From contig JAJEKV010000003.1 of NCBI GenBank assembly GCA_021234155.1, forward strand, positions 8,492,413 to 8,556,412: a DNA stretch of 64,000 bases, read 5' to 3'. The position numbers and the translations under genes are program-made. Position 1 is the first letter of the stretch. Each line of letters begins with the position of its first letter. This DNA is from Isoetes taiwanensis (lineage: Eukaryota > Streptophyta > Lycopodiopsida > Isoetales > Isoetaceae). The notes under the pieces are model-generated. The model was given only the letters and a program-made list of their open reading frames with translations. It was not told where the DNA came from and searched no databases. Of the stretch, positions 44,246-57,455 are shown piece by piece.

Positions 44246-44828
44246 TTTTTTAATTGTGAACATCATGTTACCTGATGCACTGTACATCATCATGTTGCTC
44301 TAAACATGACATTAAATAGCCAATGGGGCACTAGTTTACTATATGAACATGTTCATTTTACCTTAGAAATAACATGGATTTCACGTAAGGAAACATATAT
44401 ATGTGTACCTTGACCTCATCCAACTTAGATTTACAAGAAATTTATCGCGGCGGCCAAGGCCGCCGCGAACATTTCTCTTCGTCCATCTTGTCTGCATGTC
44501 CCAAAAACATACATGGTTTGGACCTGCGTTTTTTCACTTTGTACTGTAAAAGAAAATAATGTGTAATTAAAACGTGATGTTTTAATTACACATACAGATT
44601 ACTTTCCATGTTTTATCTTAGTTAAAATTTTGGAGAAAGGCATTACACCAAAGGAAAAAAGAATTCCTTGCCTATGTTGCAACTCGGTATATTCATGGTT
44701 TGCCCTTTATGACTACCAATGCTATTTGTCGAAGAATAGAACATTCTTCTTGTGCATGTGACATACAGGTCCCATCTCAGCTTTCATGCCAAAGCTCCAG
44801 ATAAGCCTATTTAAGAGCAAGATGATAT
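44246..44828. other. Intergenic, two strong hairpins
   Basis: No coding frame. It contains a GC-rich palindrome at 44446-44467 (CGCGGCGGCC AA GGCCGCCGCG) and an AT-rich one at 44560-44592 (TGTGTAATTAAAAC, loop GTGAT, GTTTTAATTACACA). Both are perfect. Confidence 0.8.
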
Positions 44829-45708
44829 CTATTCAGGTGAGACACCTGCGGTGGGAGGCCAACCATTGATTACAATGGCTATGAGTTCACCTGCATTCTG
44901 CATTGTGGCAACTGTTATACATTCTACTTCCTGAAATTCATAAACTTGATTACCACCAACTACAAATTTAAGCATCTTGTTATTCACTTCTATAAAAGAC
45001 CCAGGTTTCATTTGGAGCCCTTGCACATTTTGGGAGCTCTTCTATTCTGTTTGCATCATCCCACCTACTGAGACTAGCATAGATGTTTGTCATGAGCACG
45101 TAAGCAGCAGCATTATTGGAATGTATCTGGATTAGCTCTTCAAAACATCGCAGTCCTAGTTCTGGTTCTCCATAATTTTTGCAGGCACTAAGCAGAACAA
45201 TCCATGTGTCTTTTGAGGGAGGGTATGGTAGTGTCTCTACCATTTCCCTGGCTTCATTAAGGTGTCCAGACCGTGCAAGAAGAGCAATCTTGCAAGTAAA
45301 GTGATCGATTGTTGGTGGAATATCAAATTCTTCCCTCATTGCTTTGAAATATTCCTGACCCTGAAATAACAGGCCGGCACGGCTGTATGCCGTGAGAAGA
45401 CTCATGAATGTTATAGAATCTGGCTTTATGCCCTGTTCGCACATCCCTCGAAAACATTTCACGGCCATGTGAGCCTCATCGTTCATGCCATATCCTCTGA
45501 TCATTGCATTCCAAGATGCAGAGCTTCGAACTGGCATGCTATCAAAGACAGCCCGGCAAGGGTATCTGAAGGAAGATATGCCTGCATAGAACGATGAGCT
45601 CAAACCTGCAGAGTGCATTGCCGCCATTTGGAGAATTGGGTGGATTTTAAAAGCATAGAAAACATACCTTGTTGGAGAAGAAGATCCTGTATTACCCGTG
45701 AATTGCAT
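44829..45708 (-). pseudogene. PPR protein (PLS class, E motif), 5'-truncated and frameshifted
   Basis: On the minus strand the 242-codon frame (44980-45708) shows PPR motifs from about residue 57: SWNAMIRGYG, GIKPDSITFMSLLTAYSRAG, PPTIDHFTCKIALLARSGHL, and DTWIVLLSACKNYGEPELG. A frameshift near 44990-45030 moves the reading to the frame at 44829-45026, which carries the E-type motif KPGSFIEVNNKMLKFVVG. The motif order (P, L, S, then E) is that of plant organelle RNA-editing or processing factors, which bind RNA one base per repeat. A full protein has ten or more repeats; only about four remain and the first ~55 residues of this frame are not PPR. No DYW domain follows. It is probably a dead fragment. 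Confidence 0.88.
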
Positions 45709-45799
45709 GGACTCTGATCAGGCATTTGGAAAGCAATTGCTTTGAGATAGAACACTGCACCAGGTCTGCCGAAGTCGGTTTTGACAGAAAATTGTACAT

Positions 45800-48300
45800 T
45801 GTAAAGGCTATGCCATGAAAGCCACCTAAAGAGCAGCGGCGGCTATGGCGCCCAGAGTTCCTCTTGTCGCTACAGGGGAATTTTTTTTTTTATTGGTTTT
45901 CCTGATTTTTTGCCCGATGACGCAGGAATCATTGGGGTATATTCTTATTGATTCTTCCCAATAAGAATTACATATGAAGGATAAGGTTGGAAACTTTGTG
46001 GGTCTCATTTTTATATCCAAATACCTTTAATATACATGCATGCATGCATGTTTGCCATGTGTTGGCTTTTTTATTTCACTATACTTTTTGTTGCATGAAA
46101 GTGACGATTCTACATAGTTTTATTTGCAAGGATAAAAAGATGAAAAATACTCTTACCTTATTGACCTTGGGTACCTATGGCTGGCTAGAGAGATTTGGCA
46201 CCTTGAAGATATGTTTTGCAATTGTTTTGTAAATGTATAGTATTGGACATGGTGGTTTTAAAGGCCATTTGGCAATAGCACATTATGTGCAACATGGTTA
46301 TGTACACAAAGCATCTTTGCCCTAAATATTTGGTTCACTATTTGAACCCTAAGCTGGGCAAAAACCATCCGCAAACCCTAAATCCGAAATTAGGGTCTCG
46401 CTGTGCTCACAAACGGCGCCAAGTATTTGATGTCGGATACGCCTTGCCATTGCCAAACTTCATTAAGATCTCAGGTATTCTCCAAATACTTCAAAACATT
46501 CGTGAGGCCTCGATTCACTTGCTCACCATCTCTAGTATTTGGAATTGTATTGTATCTCAAGTCTATTTACATAAAATGATTTTAGATCGGTCCCGCTCAC
46601 GTAATCCGCTTTTATTTGCCGGGCCGTGCTATAACTTTGCCGCTCTACAAGATAATCACGTGCATTTTCCAAAGAACTTTGATCCCCGCAGGTCTTTGTG
46701 AAAATCTCGCTCAAATGATAGTAGCAAGTGCCGTCATTCATGCACTAGACCATAAGACACATGGGTTAAACCCCATTTGATTTGATCTATCTGCTGGATC
46801 TATCCTTTGCAAGCCCATCTACCAAAATCGTTTTTGGGCAGCGGAATATTGCCATGGCGAGAACTCCTTGTATCTGATGGAGGCGCCTGTGGCCTTACAA
46901 AATGCTTCGACTATTGCACATGGTATTCATGCTGCTGGAAACAGGTTTTAAATTACACGTCATTTTATCTCATTTATTCCATTATCTAGAAATATGCTCT
47001 GTGGCTATTAGTAGAGATGTACAGTCTTGAAAAAATGCTATGAGCACTTGGCTTTTTAAGCTAATCTTTTTCTTAACTTGTTGAAGATTTTGAATTGGTT
47101 TATGAACTATTTCCTTCACTTAACTGCACTATTCCATACATTTTTTGTAGCAGAACAATTTCCTAGCACTTGTTTATCTCTTGTTTATCTCTGCTCTAAG
47201 CCTATAGACAGTTTGTCTTTACTCAATTTGTGTTCAATATCTTATCCATTTTCTGTAGATTCTAACTTTGGGCAAAGGGTTACAAAGGGTGATCGGTTAT
47301 AAACCGAGAGGACCCAATGTACCTTTTGGCCCTTGCTTTATTACCCTTATCAGGCTAACAAAGTATTGTTTGGCTGCAGGTACGGGTCCTCTCTTCCCTT
47401 TGTGATTCCTTTGCTGTTTATGTTAGTATTTTGCTGGAAGTGGATATGGAGCATCCAAGAATCTACTACCAAACGTCTTGATATGATAAGTTCTTCCTTT
47501 TGTCTGGTGTAATGCTGGCTGAAAATTATTGTTAATGGCTATCACTTGTGGCCGTAACTTCCATGCAGTTTGTGAGAAACAATATTCAAATGCTTTAAGT
47601 GAAAATAACTCTGCTTTATCTTAAGTGAAAAGAACTCTGAGTAGAAGTTTGAACGAGCAGGGGCATATAGTAACCATGCTCTGTGAATTTTGGATTGGCT
47701 TATCCATATATTAAGATTTATTCATTTTCTTCTAAAGCATCTAAGCTGATAAAAATATGCTGTTATAGTGGTATAATATGAAATAGTCTACAACATGTGT
47801 ATTAAGACTAGCTCTTTCGTTTGATTAATACTAGTGAAAAATCTGATCATTGGTTTAATACTGCAATAGCTTCTAAAGGTTATTGATGCGAGACATAGAT
47901 GTTTCATTGCCTGGTAACCCGAATTCAAAACAGTATGAACTGGCTACAGTTTGAAGTTTTCGTAGTTACATGATTACAAAGTTACCCTTGTCTCAAGTAT
48001 TGTCTTAGACTTTATTTTGGATATCAGACTATAGGAACACAAGTACCAAGTTTGAATGCGTTCAAATTATTGGATTGATAATACAGTGGATGGATTGACT
48101 GAAGCTGATGCTGATCTAGGATACTAGGTTAGGCCGGGTTTTTTTTAGACACTTCAATTCTCTGGTTTAACTGGAGTTGCTTGTGTCCTTCAGTCTTTTA
48201 TCCTATCAATCATGCATTCAATCTCTATACTGATTTATCTCAAATCAAGATTACTTATGAAAGTAAATTTTTACAGACTTTCTATTCTTTATGACGTAAG
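45800..48300. other. Intergenic, possible old LTR near 46.4-46.8 kb
   Basis: No gene recognised. On the minus strand ATACTTGGCGCCGTTTGTG (46407-46425) resembles the TGGCGCC primer site used by some plant LTR elements, with LTR-like sequence to its right (46426-46760). No second LTR is seen, so this is tentative. An ATGC microsatellite lies at 46034-46050. Confidence 0.35.
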
Positions 48301-48301
48301 C

Positions 48302-49407
48302 CTTTATTCCCAAGAAAGGGCTCTTAATGTACATTTCCTTTTTATGCTTTTAATCTCTAAATTTTGTTTTAGATTTTAAACTTAACTACACCTTTGAAAA
48401 TTCTGTTGCACAAGAAAAGGAGCTTGGGGCTCCTTAATTCTGTTTCACAAGAAAAGAAGCTTGGGCTCCTTAACTCAATTTAGTAGACCTATGTTCAACA
48501 TGCCCATGTTCTTTAAAGACTAGATGGCGAGGTATTGCATGTTCTGCACAGCCAATGTATTGATCGTGTTCCCATTGCATGTTATAACTTGCGCTATAAG
48601 AGGCTTAGATGTATGGTGGAGTTTGCAGCTAAATGGGTTTGTTTCCTGCAGCATATATCATCACCGAATTGTAAGTTAAAATTCCTTTAATTGCAATTGA
48701 AATTATGATGTGGTCTTTACCAACACGGACTTATGGTATGTGTAATGTGTGCTTTTTAGTTCATTTTGTTAGATCGCAACCGGCCATAAGAATCAAAAAT
48801 AGTCTATTCCTTATCGGAATATGAGGTTGTGGCTTCTCCGATAGATACGTTTTTCGCCTGCAGAATTCTTTAATGAGTCTTCTAAGCTATGCAAGCTTGC
48901 ATCATAACCTTCGCTTATTGTAGAATGTGCACTATGCATTATACTATAAACAACTCCAGATTCTACTTTGTAACTAAAAATACGCAGTATTAAGATGTAC
49001 GCCTCTTAGGTGTTTATTATGACCGCCTAATCTGCAAAAACAAGAATCATGACCAAGTAAAGAACCACTGTCAATGTTGAATAATCCATCTCTCACACGG
49101 ATCGCAAGCTGGATGGCTTCCTCTACTCTAATCTATTGTTTCATTAAGGTAGGTCTTCAAAACTTTTATGTACACCTTTATGCCTATGCTTGATATTAGT
49201 TAAAGTAGGGCTATTAGAGGCTGCCTTGCAGATTTTTGTAGTCTCAAGAAACCTAATTTTCATTCATTTGCCAACAACGTCATACCGTTTACATTCTTCA
49301 TCGTGCCGATGTGGTTGATGGACAACGGGCCTGGGAGCCCTCATTATGCTCTCTCATGGGCGTGATACAACAAAGGTCCGGTTTTAAGTTTCGCTCATAA
49401 GCTTGAC
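48302..49407 (+). repeat. Duplicated block B'
   Basis: Second copy of 43121-44245, ending where a poly(T) run and retroposed sequence begin. It keeps a phrase (ttaattctgtttcacaagaa) that is missing in B. It has many small losses relative to B at CTG/CAG, for example around 48540, 48775 and 49360-49395. Confidence 0.92.
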
Positions 49408-49409
49408 AA

Positions 49410-50634
49410 TTTTTTTTTTTTTTTTTTTTTTTGAAGGAACGAAGTTTTATATTAATCATATAGGAAGTATTACATCAGAAAGGATCCCACATGGATCAAA
49501 TCATAATTAAGCACAACAACTAGAATGTTTCATCACACTAGAAAGATTACTACAGGAGTAACTCAACATCTTCATCTTTCTGTTGTAATGATGATACCTG
49601 AGATAAGCCATTAAGGCCCCCTAAATTCTCGAACCAAGTAATAGAACCACAAAGATTCTCCCCTAAGTATTGAGAAAAGGCAAGAAAGCTTGTATATCCA
49701 GATAGCACTAGTAAAATGGAAAGAGGTTCTTGGCATAGTAGTACCAAAACCGATCAAGCATCGCAAGACTTGAAAGGTTCGCCGTGCATAGCAGCAAGAC
49801 CTACAAGAATCGAAAAGCAATAAACATAGAATTCTTGGCATAGCAAAGCATTGCAATCAATCAAGCTTCAAAGACTTGAAAGATCCGGCCAGCATAGCAA
49901 GCATTCTCGCATAGCAAGATCTCGAAAGCAAGAACCGAAGATTTAGGGATCATCTCACCATGTCATTAAGCCCAGCTATCTCTCGCAATTTCTCCGACCA
50001 TTTACCAACAACCAAGCAATCCACATAATTTTACTAATCGTGAGCCTTTACTATCATCCAAATACATAGTCCGCACCTTCGCTAGGAAGAAAGAGGAAGG
50101 AAGGGGAAAATTTCTACTATAAAGAAGACTTGAAGAAAGATAGCAATCAAAATCAAAACCCACACCATAAGCTAACATTCCAAAAACCTCGCCCCACCTT
50201 ATGGACATCTACATCTTTTTTCGGTGTCTTTTGCTCAATAAGATAGAAACAGCCATTAAAATATAAAGAAAGATCCTTCAGAAAGAAAATAAAAGATCTT
50301 TCAAGAAATAGAGCCCTCATTTTTTATCTCTTAGAACCAGATCATAATGCTTCATAGGAAGCGTAAGAACGTAATTAACCAATTTAGTGGCTTCCCTAAT
50401 CATTAGCAAACCCACCCGTGTCGCTACGTAAAATCTTTTGCTATAAATCTTTCAACTCCACAAATGAGATCGAAGTTTCCCTTCTTCTAGCAAGGGAAAT
50501 CGAGTTAGGGAAGACACCTAATTTAGGGGCCAGCCCTTCGGTGGAGAGAAGGGGGGCGCCCCTCGCCTCACGCCACCGCCTAAGCCGGGCGCCAACAAGC
50601 CAAGAACCCATTTTTATCCTCTCCTTTTTTTTTC
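49410..50634 (-). mobile_element. Retroposed poly(A)-tailed sequence (LINE-like or processed transcript)
   Basis: The insert starts with 23 T at 49410-49432, the complement of a poly(A) tail, and is bounded by AGCTTGACAATTTT (49400-49413) and AGCTTTGACAATTTT (50635-50649), a probable target-site duplication. These are hallmarks of target-primed reverse transcription. On the minus strand the 3' end reads aatataaaacttcgttcctt before the A tail, as in plant LINE/SINE tails. The 5' end is GC-richer. Short frames of 60-80 codons show no RT, endonuclease or host protein motif, so it is a non-coding retroposon, a LINE 3' piece or a processed non-coding transcript. Within it cttgctatgc and caagtcttgcgatgcttgat variants recur (about 49740-49930). 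Confidence 0.7.
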
Positions 50635-52587
50635 AGCTTTGACAATTTTAGCTTACTCTTGCTCCTCAATATTTGGTGCACAAGAGAGTGCTAAATTTCT
50701 TAGGTATAACGTATCCAAGATTCAAAAAATATACCAGACAAGATTAATTAAAGATTTTAATGCTTCTTGTATTATGAAAATATATAGGGATTTCTTTTAG
50801 CTATTTAGCTTGCACGCTATAGGGAAAATGTAGGGAAAATGGCTGTGGGAAGGGAAGTCAAGTCGATGTAAAGAGTCAAATACTAGGATAAAAAGAATGC
50901 TTTTAAGGTGGAGATAAAAAGAATAGTTTTACGTGAGGTTAGAATGGCTGGCTATAACATAATGGCAGGATTGCATATCATCCTAAAAAGATAGTCCAAT
51001 CTATCCCTATAGAAAACCTATAAGGACTCGGAAGCGGAAGAATTGCAAACCCTAGAAAGATAGTCCGAATCGTTTCTACCTATAGAAAAAAAAACCTATG
51101 TTGACGTAAAGTGAAGAAGCAAGCTCGTATATTACAAGATGAAAGGGCCTCCTCCCCAAAACCGATTATACATATCATATCAATATGTTTTTGGGTGTCG
51201 TATGAGCGTTGATCGATTTAATCGTGATGACAAATTTAAACGATGATGAACCACGATTTTAAACACATGACGAACCACCATAGGAAGATCCATTTTGGCA
51301 AGAGGTGTTTTGATGGCCATCCATAGTACTAGGGTTGCAAAACAGCAGTTGCCTTCCCGATATTAAAATATATGCAATGCTTGCTAAGTTTGGAAAGTTA
51401 GTTTGCGAACGTTTAGTCCTTAGCATAGGACAATGATAAAATTCTGGCGGCAATACCAAACAGATTTATTTCCAAAGTTGGTTTGCAAAGTGCAATTCTG
51501 TGAGTCCATAAACGAATATTTTAGTATTATCTCCATAAATCCAATTGCCCTAAGGCTAGCATATTTCATATATACCCTTCCTCTTCTTTTCCACCAAAAT
51601 TTTCTACCCCTTTGATGGTAAACTTCCTATGCCTTAATTATCCATCCATTTATTCCAATCATATCAATCATCCATAATCTTTTTGCCCTCAATCCATATC
51701 GATTGAAGGCAAAAGAAGAAGATAACAAAGAACCACGCGGAAAAGGTAACAAAAAAAACGACACCATTCTTTTGCAGATTACTATAGACAATATATGAAT
51801 AATCAATAGCATAGAATATAAATAACAATTTTATGCACTTTGTTTTCACTAATAAACATCATTTTTTAATCATCTAGGGTGTGCGTCAAGGCCGCCATGA
51901 CAAATTTTGTATGTCTAAGTGATACCTTATGTTTTTTTTTTCTGTTTTTCATTGGTTGACCATCGAAAATCATAAAATAGGTATCATTAAAACCAATAAG
52001 GTACCTTCGCGACCCGCTTTTTAAATTAGATTAAGTTAAATTTTTAACCCCTAGTTAAACTAATAAAAAGATCCTACTCGCACCAAAAATTAAGTTAATT
52101 CTTCCAAGACTTTAACTTTAACTTAAACTAGTTAAATTCCTTTCGCATCTCAAAACAAAATTAGGTTATTTTTCTTAACCTTGACTGTGAATAAAAAAAA
52201 AAGGGTTCACACATGCCTTTAAAGGTTAGTGCTAACCTAAGACTAACAACAAATTTTTCACATATCTTCGTTAGTGCTAACTTAATGCTAATCCAAGAAA
52301 TGCTTCAAGACATGCCTCCCGTTTAACTTAATTTTTAACTCATTTTTTCGCATATGCCTCCCTGTTGAGTTCTTGGGTTGCTCCTAAAGGGCAAACCTCA
52401 CTTACGGAGCATATCTCGATATATGGTACCAGGATATCCCCCAAACTAGCTTAAACTTGCTATTAGAAGTAATTTTTCCATAATTATATGCCACGCCAAG
52501 CCCTCCTTGTGGCTCCTGGCAAGAGGCACCTTCAAAGTAGACATATTATCCATTTCGTCGAATCGTGAGGATGCCTCCCCATTTTCT

Positions 52588-53460
52588 ACGCCTGGGGTAG
52601 AGAGTCTTGTTAAAGGATGCCCAAGGCTTGTTTTAGACTACGTGATAAATTGTCAGGAATCTATGTCTGATAAGGCCCCTTCAGCGACATTGCAACATAC
52701 CGCAACGACACGGGGTTCCTTAGGCTTATGTAGCTATGCTAGGTCCATTTAGGCTTGTGTAACGATGCCATGTTACCCGGACAGTGAGGGTACCATATCT
52801 TTTAGGCTTGTGTAATGTTGTTATGGTTACCGACAGAGGTTACCATATATCTTGGATGCTTGCACGAGCAAACCGAGAAGTTGCATTTTACTAAGTGTGT
52901 TAGTGATGTGGGTGTTTTGAGTTTGGCAAATGGTTGTCATCTTTTAAAAGCATCTCCCTTATCCGATTATATCCGATGGTTCTATTACCTTAATTGCACA
53001 AAATTATAAATTTCTTTGAAGAAATAATTCTACTAAAAATACACTTATTAAAAGCATTGCTATAAGATGTAGCCATTCAATCAAGAACTTGCAGCTTGAA
53101 TGGTGTAACATCTTATAGATGAGAATATCATTGTTTTTCCTCATTGCAACATTTTAGAGAAACTTGATTTGCAAACTGCTCAAGCATCAATGATCATGCA
53201 ATATAGAAAATTACAAATGATATGTTATTGTATGAGGGAAATCTTACTCAACAACGCCCAACAACCGGCCCAAATATAATCGACGAGGGTTCATAAAAAA
53301 ATTGTCGGCACCGTAATAACATCAAGCTATTGGAACCCAAATATTGTCCTCACATTATAGCCACAATAGAAGTTGTTGCAGCCATGAAATTTGTGGATGC
53401 AAGGCATGCGCACTTGCATGAAACCAAATAGGGCTTTGTCAATTTGGAGTACAACAAATA
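52588..53460 (+). pseudogene. LRR remnant, A' copy
   Basis: Counterpart of 23272-24150. GVESLVKGCPRL, ESMSDKAP and CVSDVGVLSLANGCHLLKAS are still readable, but small indels have broken the intervening repeats further than in A. It adds no new domain. Confidence 0.75.
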
Positions 53461-55869
53461 ATGTAAAGGTAAGCATTTCCATTTTCCACTTACATCACCG
53501 AAGTTAGCTCTATCAAGTGAGAATACATTACGTAACAAAGTGAATGTAGGAAAAAAATTGAATGAAACAGTAAAACGGCATGGATTAACTAAAGATATAC
53601 GCTTATTATGATTAGAATTTTTCTCACTAGAATGCCTATAGGCTATCCCCGCCTCAATCGCTTGTTGTCCTGGATCAAGTCCGTTATCCTTAACAAGTAT
53701 GTAATAACATTATTTCATGTTAGAAATTGCACGCACTAGATTATTTCCCTACTAAAATTACATGTTACTAGATTGTTTTCTCAATTGCAAAATCCGTATT
53801 ATGACAACTTCATAGTCCATGCATGGTTATGGAATGTCACTGAAGCCCGAGATACGCTGGTGGATATATATAATGATTGTAGAAGGATTGTTGATGACAC
53901 CTACCCCAACAAAGGCTCATGTATAGATTCAAAATAATGCATGAAGACTCACTTCTTCCATGCTTCTTGAGCAAGACACACCCATCCCCCAAACAAACCG
54001 TATATTACTAATCAAGTACTAAAATAAACAGGAAGGAAAGACACATTCTAATTTTTTTGTTTTGTTCTAAAATTTTTAGATTTCTCCAAAGAAATTTCTA
54101 AATCGAAATTATTGCAAAGGGTTTGAATTGCAAAGACTAATTCTCAAGCTTTGAGAAAAGCTAAAAAACGAGAGGGTAGTGTGTTGGCATAAAACTTTCA
54201 AAACTTAAGATGCAATAAGTATTTGGCATAAGCATTTTTATATAGCCCCGGTGATTTCGGTAACTAATCCATTCTACATCCTGTGGATCATGATGAATTA
54301 CTAAACAAGTAATGATCCGTTTCGCATATGCAATTATCCGAATGGAGATATGAAATGGCCCCTAGGTGCAAAACCTAGGTGAACAAAGATGGTCCTTGTC
54401 CTTTTAATCCTTCCTTGATTCATTGCTCAGCCGGATTTATTTAAAAACATGCCTTTAAACATCCCCACACCGCCAAACTCTTAAATTCATGTGTTCCGCG
54501 AAAGAAAGCAGATTCAAAGATAATGGGTCCGTTTTCTACCTCGTCCCCAAGCAAGTCGCCAATTTTTCTCACGGATTTAGGGGTTTTCGCCACACAAGTC
54601 GTTCTCTAGGAGATAATTTCATATTTTCTTTAAATGCAGATTTCCTTTTTTTTTCCATGGATTCTTCTCGTTCTTCTTATTTGTTATATCCCCTCGCCAT
54701 TGTTTATAAGCTAAGATTTTCTATAACGCAAAGCTAAACCCCACCATGATTCAATGTTGATTCCAAAAGGGCTAGTGATCAACCTAACAAATACTACTCT
54801 ATCATCTATTGACTTCCGGGTTTACTTGACAATTCAATAAACCATCCAGAATCTGGCCAACACTCCGCCTTTCCATCCTATAGGTTCAATAGATTCAAAG
54901 TTTACAATTTCAATACATCACAGATCTAAAACACCGGGCTGACCTGATTGCAATTTACTTCTATGCTAATTAACGCCTCCGCGGATCACCGACCACCCAC
55001 CACAGCTTTATTCGAAGCTCGATACAAGATTTAAAGTGACCTACAGAGGTCACTTTAAGTTTTAGTTCATTTTTATTTTGGGTTAACTTTACATTAAATT
55101 TTGTAACTTAACTTAAAGTGGTCCTCAAGGGTGTTTGGGTTAGAATTTAGGTTAATAAAATTAATGTAATCTATCTTGTTAATTTGGGTTTTTTCCGATT
55201 TGAGAAAAACTTTTGAAAATTTTTAAAAGTTATTTTAGTGAGAGACTCGTCAGAGGGAGGAAAACCCAATAGATAGGCATATCTTTCATCACAAACAGTT
55301 GTACAAACATTTTGAAAAATATCGGCAGTGGAGGGTAGGGCAGTCCACCAATTGGATCCGACTACCCACTAATAATCATAAAGGAACCCGCCATAGGAAC
55401 AAACCCAGGCCCCTTAAGACGACGAAGTAAGAAAGGCTAATAGGAGGCAACATGCGAAAAGTTTATCACGGATGAAAAATCCTCGCCTTCGGTTTTCAAG
55501 GAAAACCCTAATGATAAACGTCGCCTGATGGCTTCCAAAGAAAAGCCCGCCAGGCCAAAGTTGATATCATTGAGGAAAAATCGGAAGCACTTAGATGGAG
55601 GTCGAATTCGAACGATGCATCTCAAACTCGATGGGAGAGCCGAATAACACAAGAAAGAAATAGCCATGATCACCGAAAACCTAGGGAAAAAGAAAACAAA
55701 TGTAATGCATTAGACGTTGGAAAAGTAACTCAACAAAGTCGCCATAGGATGAGATGACCAAAAGAAACAAATAAATGGGAAGCAATTAACTCAAAAAATA
55801 GAAGCTTATCATGCCGGGCTAAGCTCTCCCAAGGGGTTGGTCCATGACAAATCACAATCCTCCGATAAG

Positions 55870-56015
55870 AGAAGGTTGGCCACGAGCCACGCCGACATAA
55901 TAGCATATCTTAAAACAACATAACCTCTCAAATACATGAGGCTGGTCACGCGAGCCACGCGACATAACATCATATCATAACCTATAGAGGGGCTGGTCAC
56001 GCGAGCCATGCGATA
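55870..56015. repeat. Minisatellite, A' copy
   Basis: Counterpart of 26572-26735 with units based on gagccacgcgacataa. One unit has lost bases around ggttggccacgagccacgcc. Confidence 0.8.
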
Positions 56016-56615
56016 TGGAATCACAAATCAAAATGAAAACATGAATGCAAACAACTAGGGATGGGGAGGAGGGAACTAAGACCCAAAAACTGTTGTGAGA
56101 AGATGCCGGATAATGGAGAAAGAGCCCAAAGATTTAATATAGCCTCGCCTCTCCTAAAATGGCGTATCCGGCGGCTGTTAATCGCATGCATTTTGGGTGA
56201 GAGGCTCGCTTGTGGGGAAACCTACCGATCAAAAGAGAACTTCTATAAGATGATGAGCAAGGTGTGATTGCCACTATAAAATTGACATATGTTGAACGAG
56301 CATCAGGAAAAGCAATACCATGTCTAACAATATAAGAGAAGAAATCAAAACTTCCAAATGTAATTGCTGAAGATATGAAGATCGGCAAATGTATCAAAGT
56401 GGTTAATAAGCGAAACCCGGTGGGGAACTAAAACTACTAAACCCTAGGGAACAATTTTGAACTAATAGAAAGAAATCATGGCAAAAACAAATCTAAATGG
56501 CAACTAAAACAAAAAACACTCTGGACTAATAGGCAAATAAATAAAAGGAATAAGAAGTCATTTGTAAGGAAGACGCTGAATAAGAAATCATTTTTAAAAA
56601 AGATACCATTAATTA

Positions 56616-56680
56616 GAGAGACTCGAACCTTCACCACCAACATATAAGTCAAACCTTTAACCACTAGGCTAAACCAATTA
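56616..56680 (-). ncRNA. tRNA-derived SINE-like sequence, A' copy
   Basis: Same A box and B box as in A, on the minus strand (TAGCCTAGTGG; GGTTCGAGTCTC), with the boxes unchanged. Confidence 0.5.
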
Positions 56681-57010
56681 TAACTGTTAAAACACAAATT
56701 GAGGTTTCATAAAACCGTCATATGCTGTGAATAGGCAACCGAACAAAAGGCGCGCAGAGAAAAGAGACAACTCGAATGCTAAAAACGTAAGAACAAAAGA
56801 ACTGGGTAGAACAAACGGATCACAAAATCAAAACCGAGGGAAGAAGATCTATGCTTGATGATCGTAATTAGACAAGTAAGAGCGATTTACAAAAGGAAGC
56901 AACCGATTTTTCCAAAATATACGTATGGGAGCAAAAGGGGAAAAATATTAAACAGCCACAGATCGATCCAATGAAATCGCTGGTTAATCATAGAATACTT
57001 AAAGCGCCAA

Positions 57011-57455
57011 TCACATGAGGATTTGATGCATCTTCCAAGATCCATGCATGCAAGCCAAAATTCGAGAGCCAAAGCTTTTAGCAAGAATCATTCATAAACT
57101 GATAGATCTTACAAATGTGTGCACGTAAGAGAAGCAAAGGAACGAAAACATGAACTAATCACGCGGAGAATTTGATGCGTAACCTTCAAGATCCATGCAT
57201 GCAAGCAAAATTTCATAGCCAAAGCGAGCAAGAATCATTTATAAAACTTATAGATCCACAAATTCGGCATGTAAGAGACACAAAGGAACCAAAAACATGA
57301 ACGTAATCACATGAGAATTTGATGCAGGACCTTCAAGATCCATGCATGCAAGCAAAAAATTCCACGGCCAAAGCGAGCAAGAATCATGCCTAAAACTTAC
57401 AGATCCACAAATTGGTGATGCAAGAGAAGCAAAAGAATGAAAACATGAACTAATA
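57011..57455 (+). repeat. ~148-bp tandem repeats, A' copy
   Basis: Three units containing agatccatgcatgcaagc, as at 27730-28172, with small indels. Confidence 0.9.
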
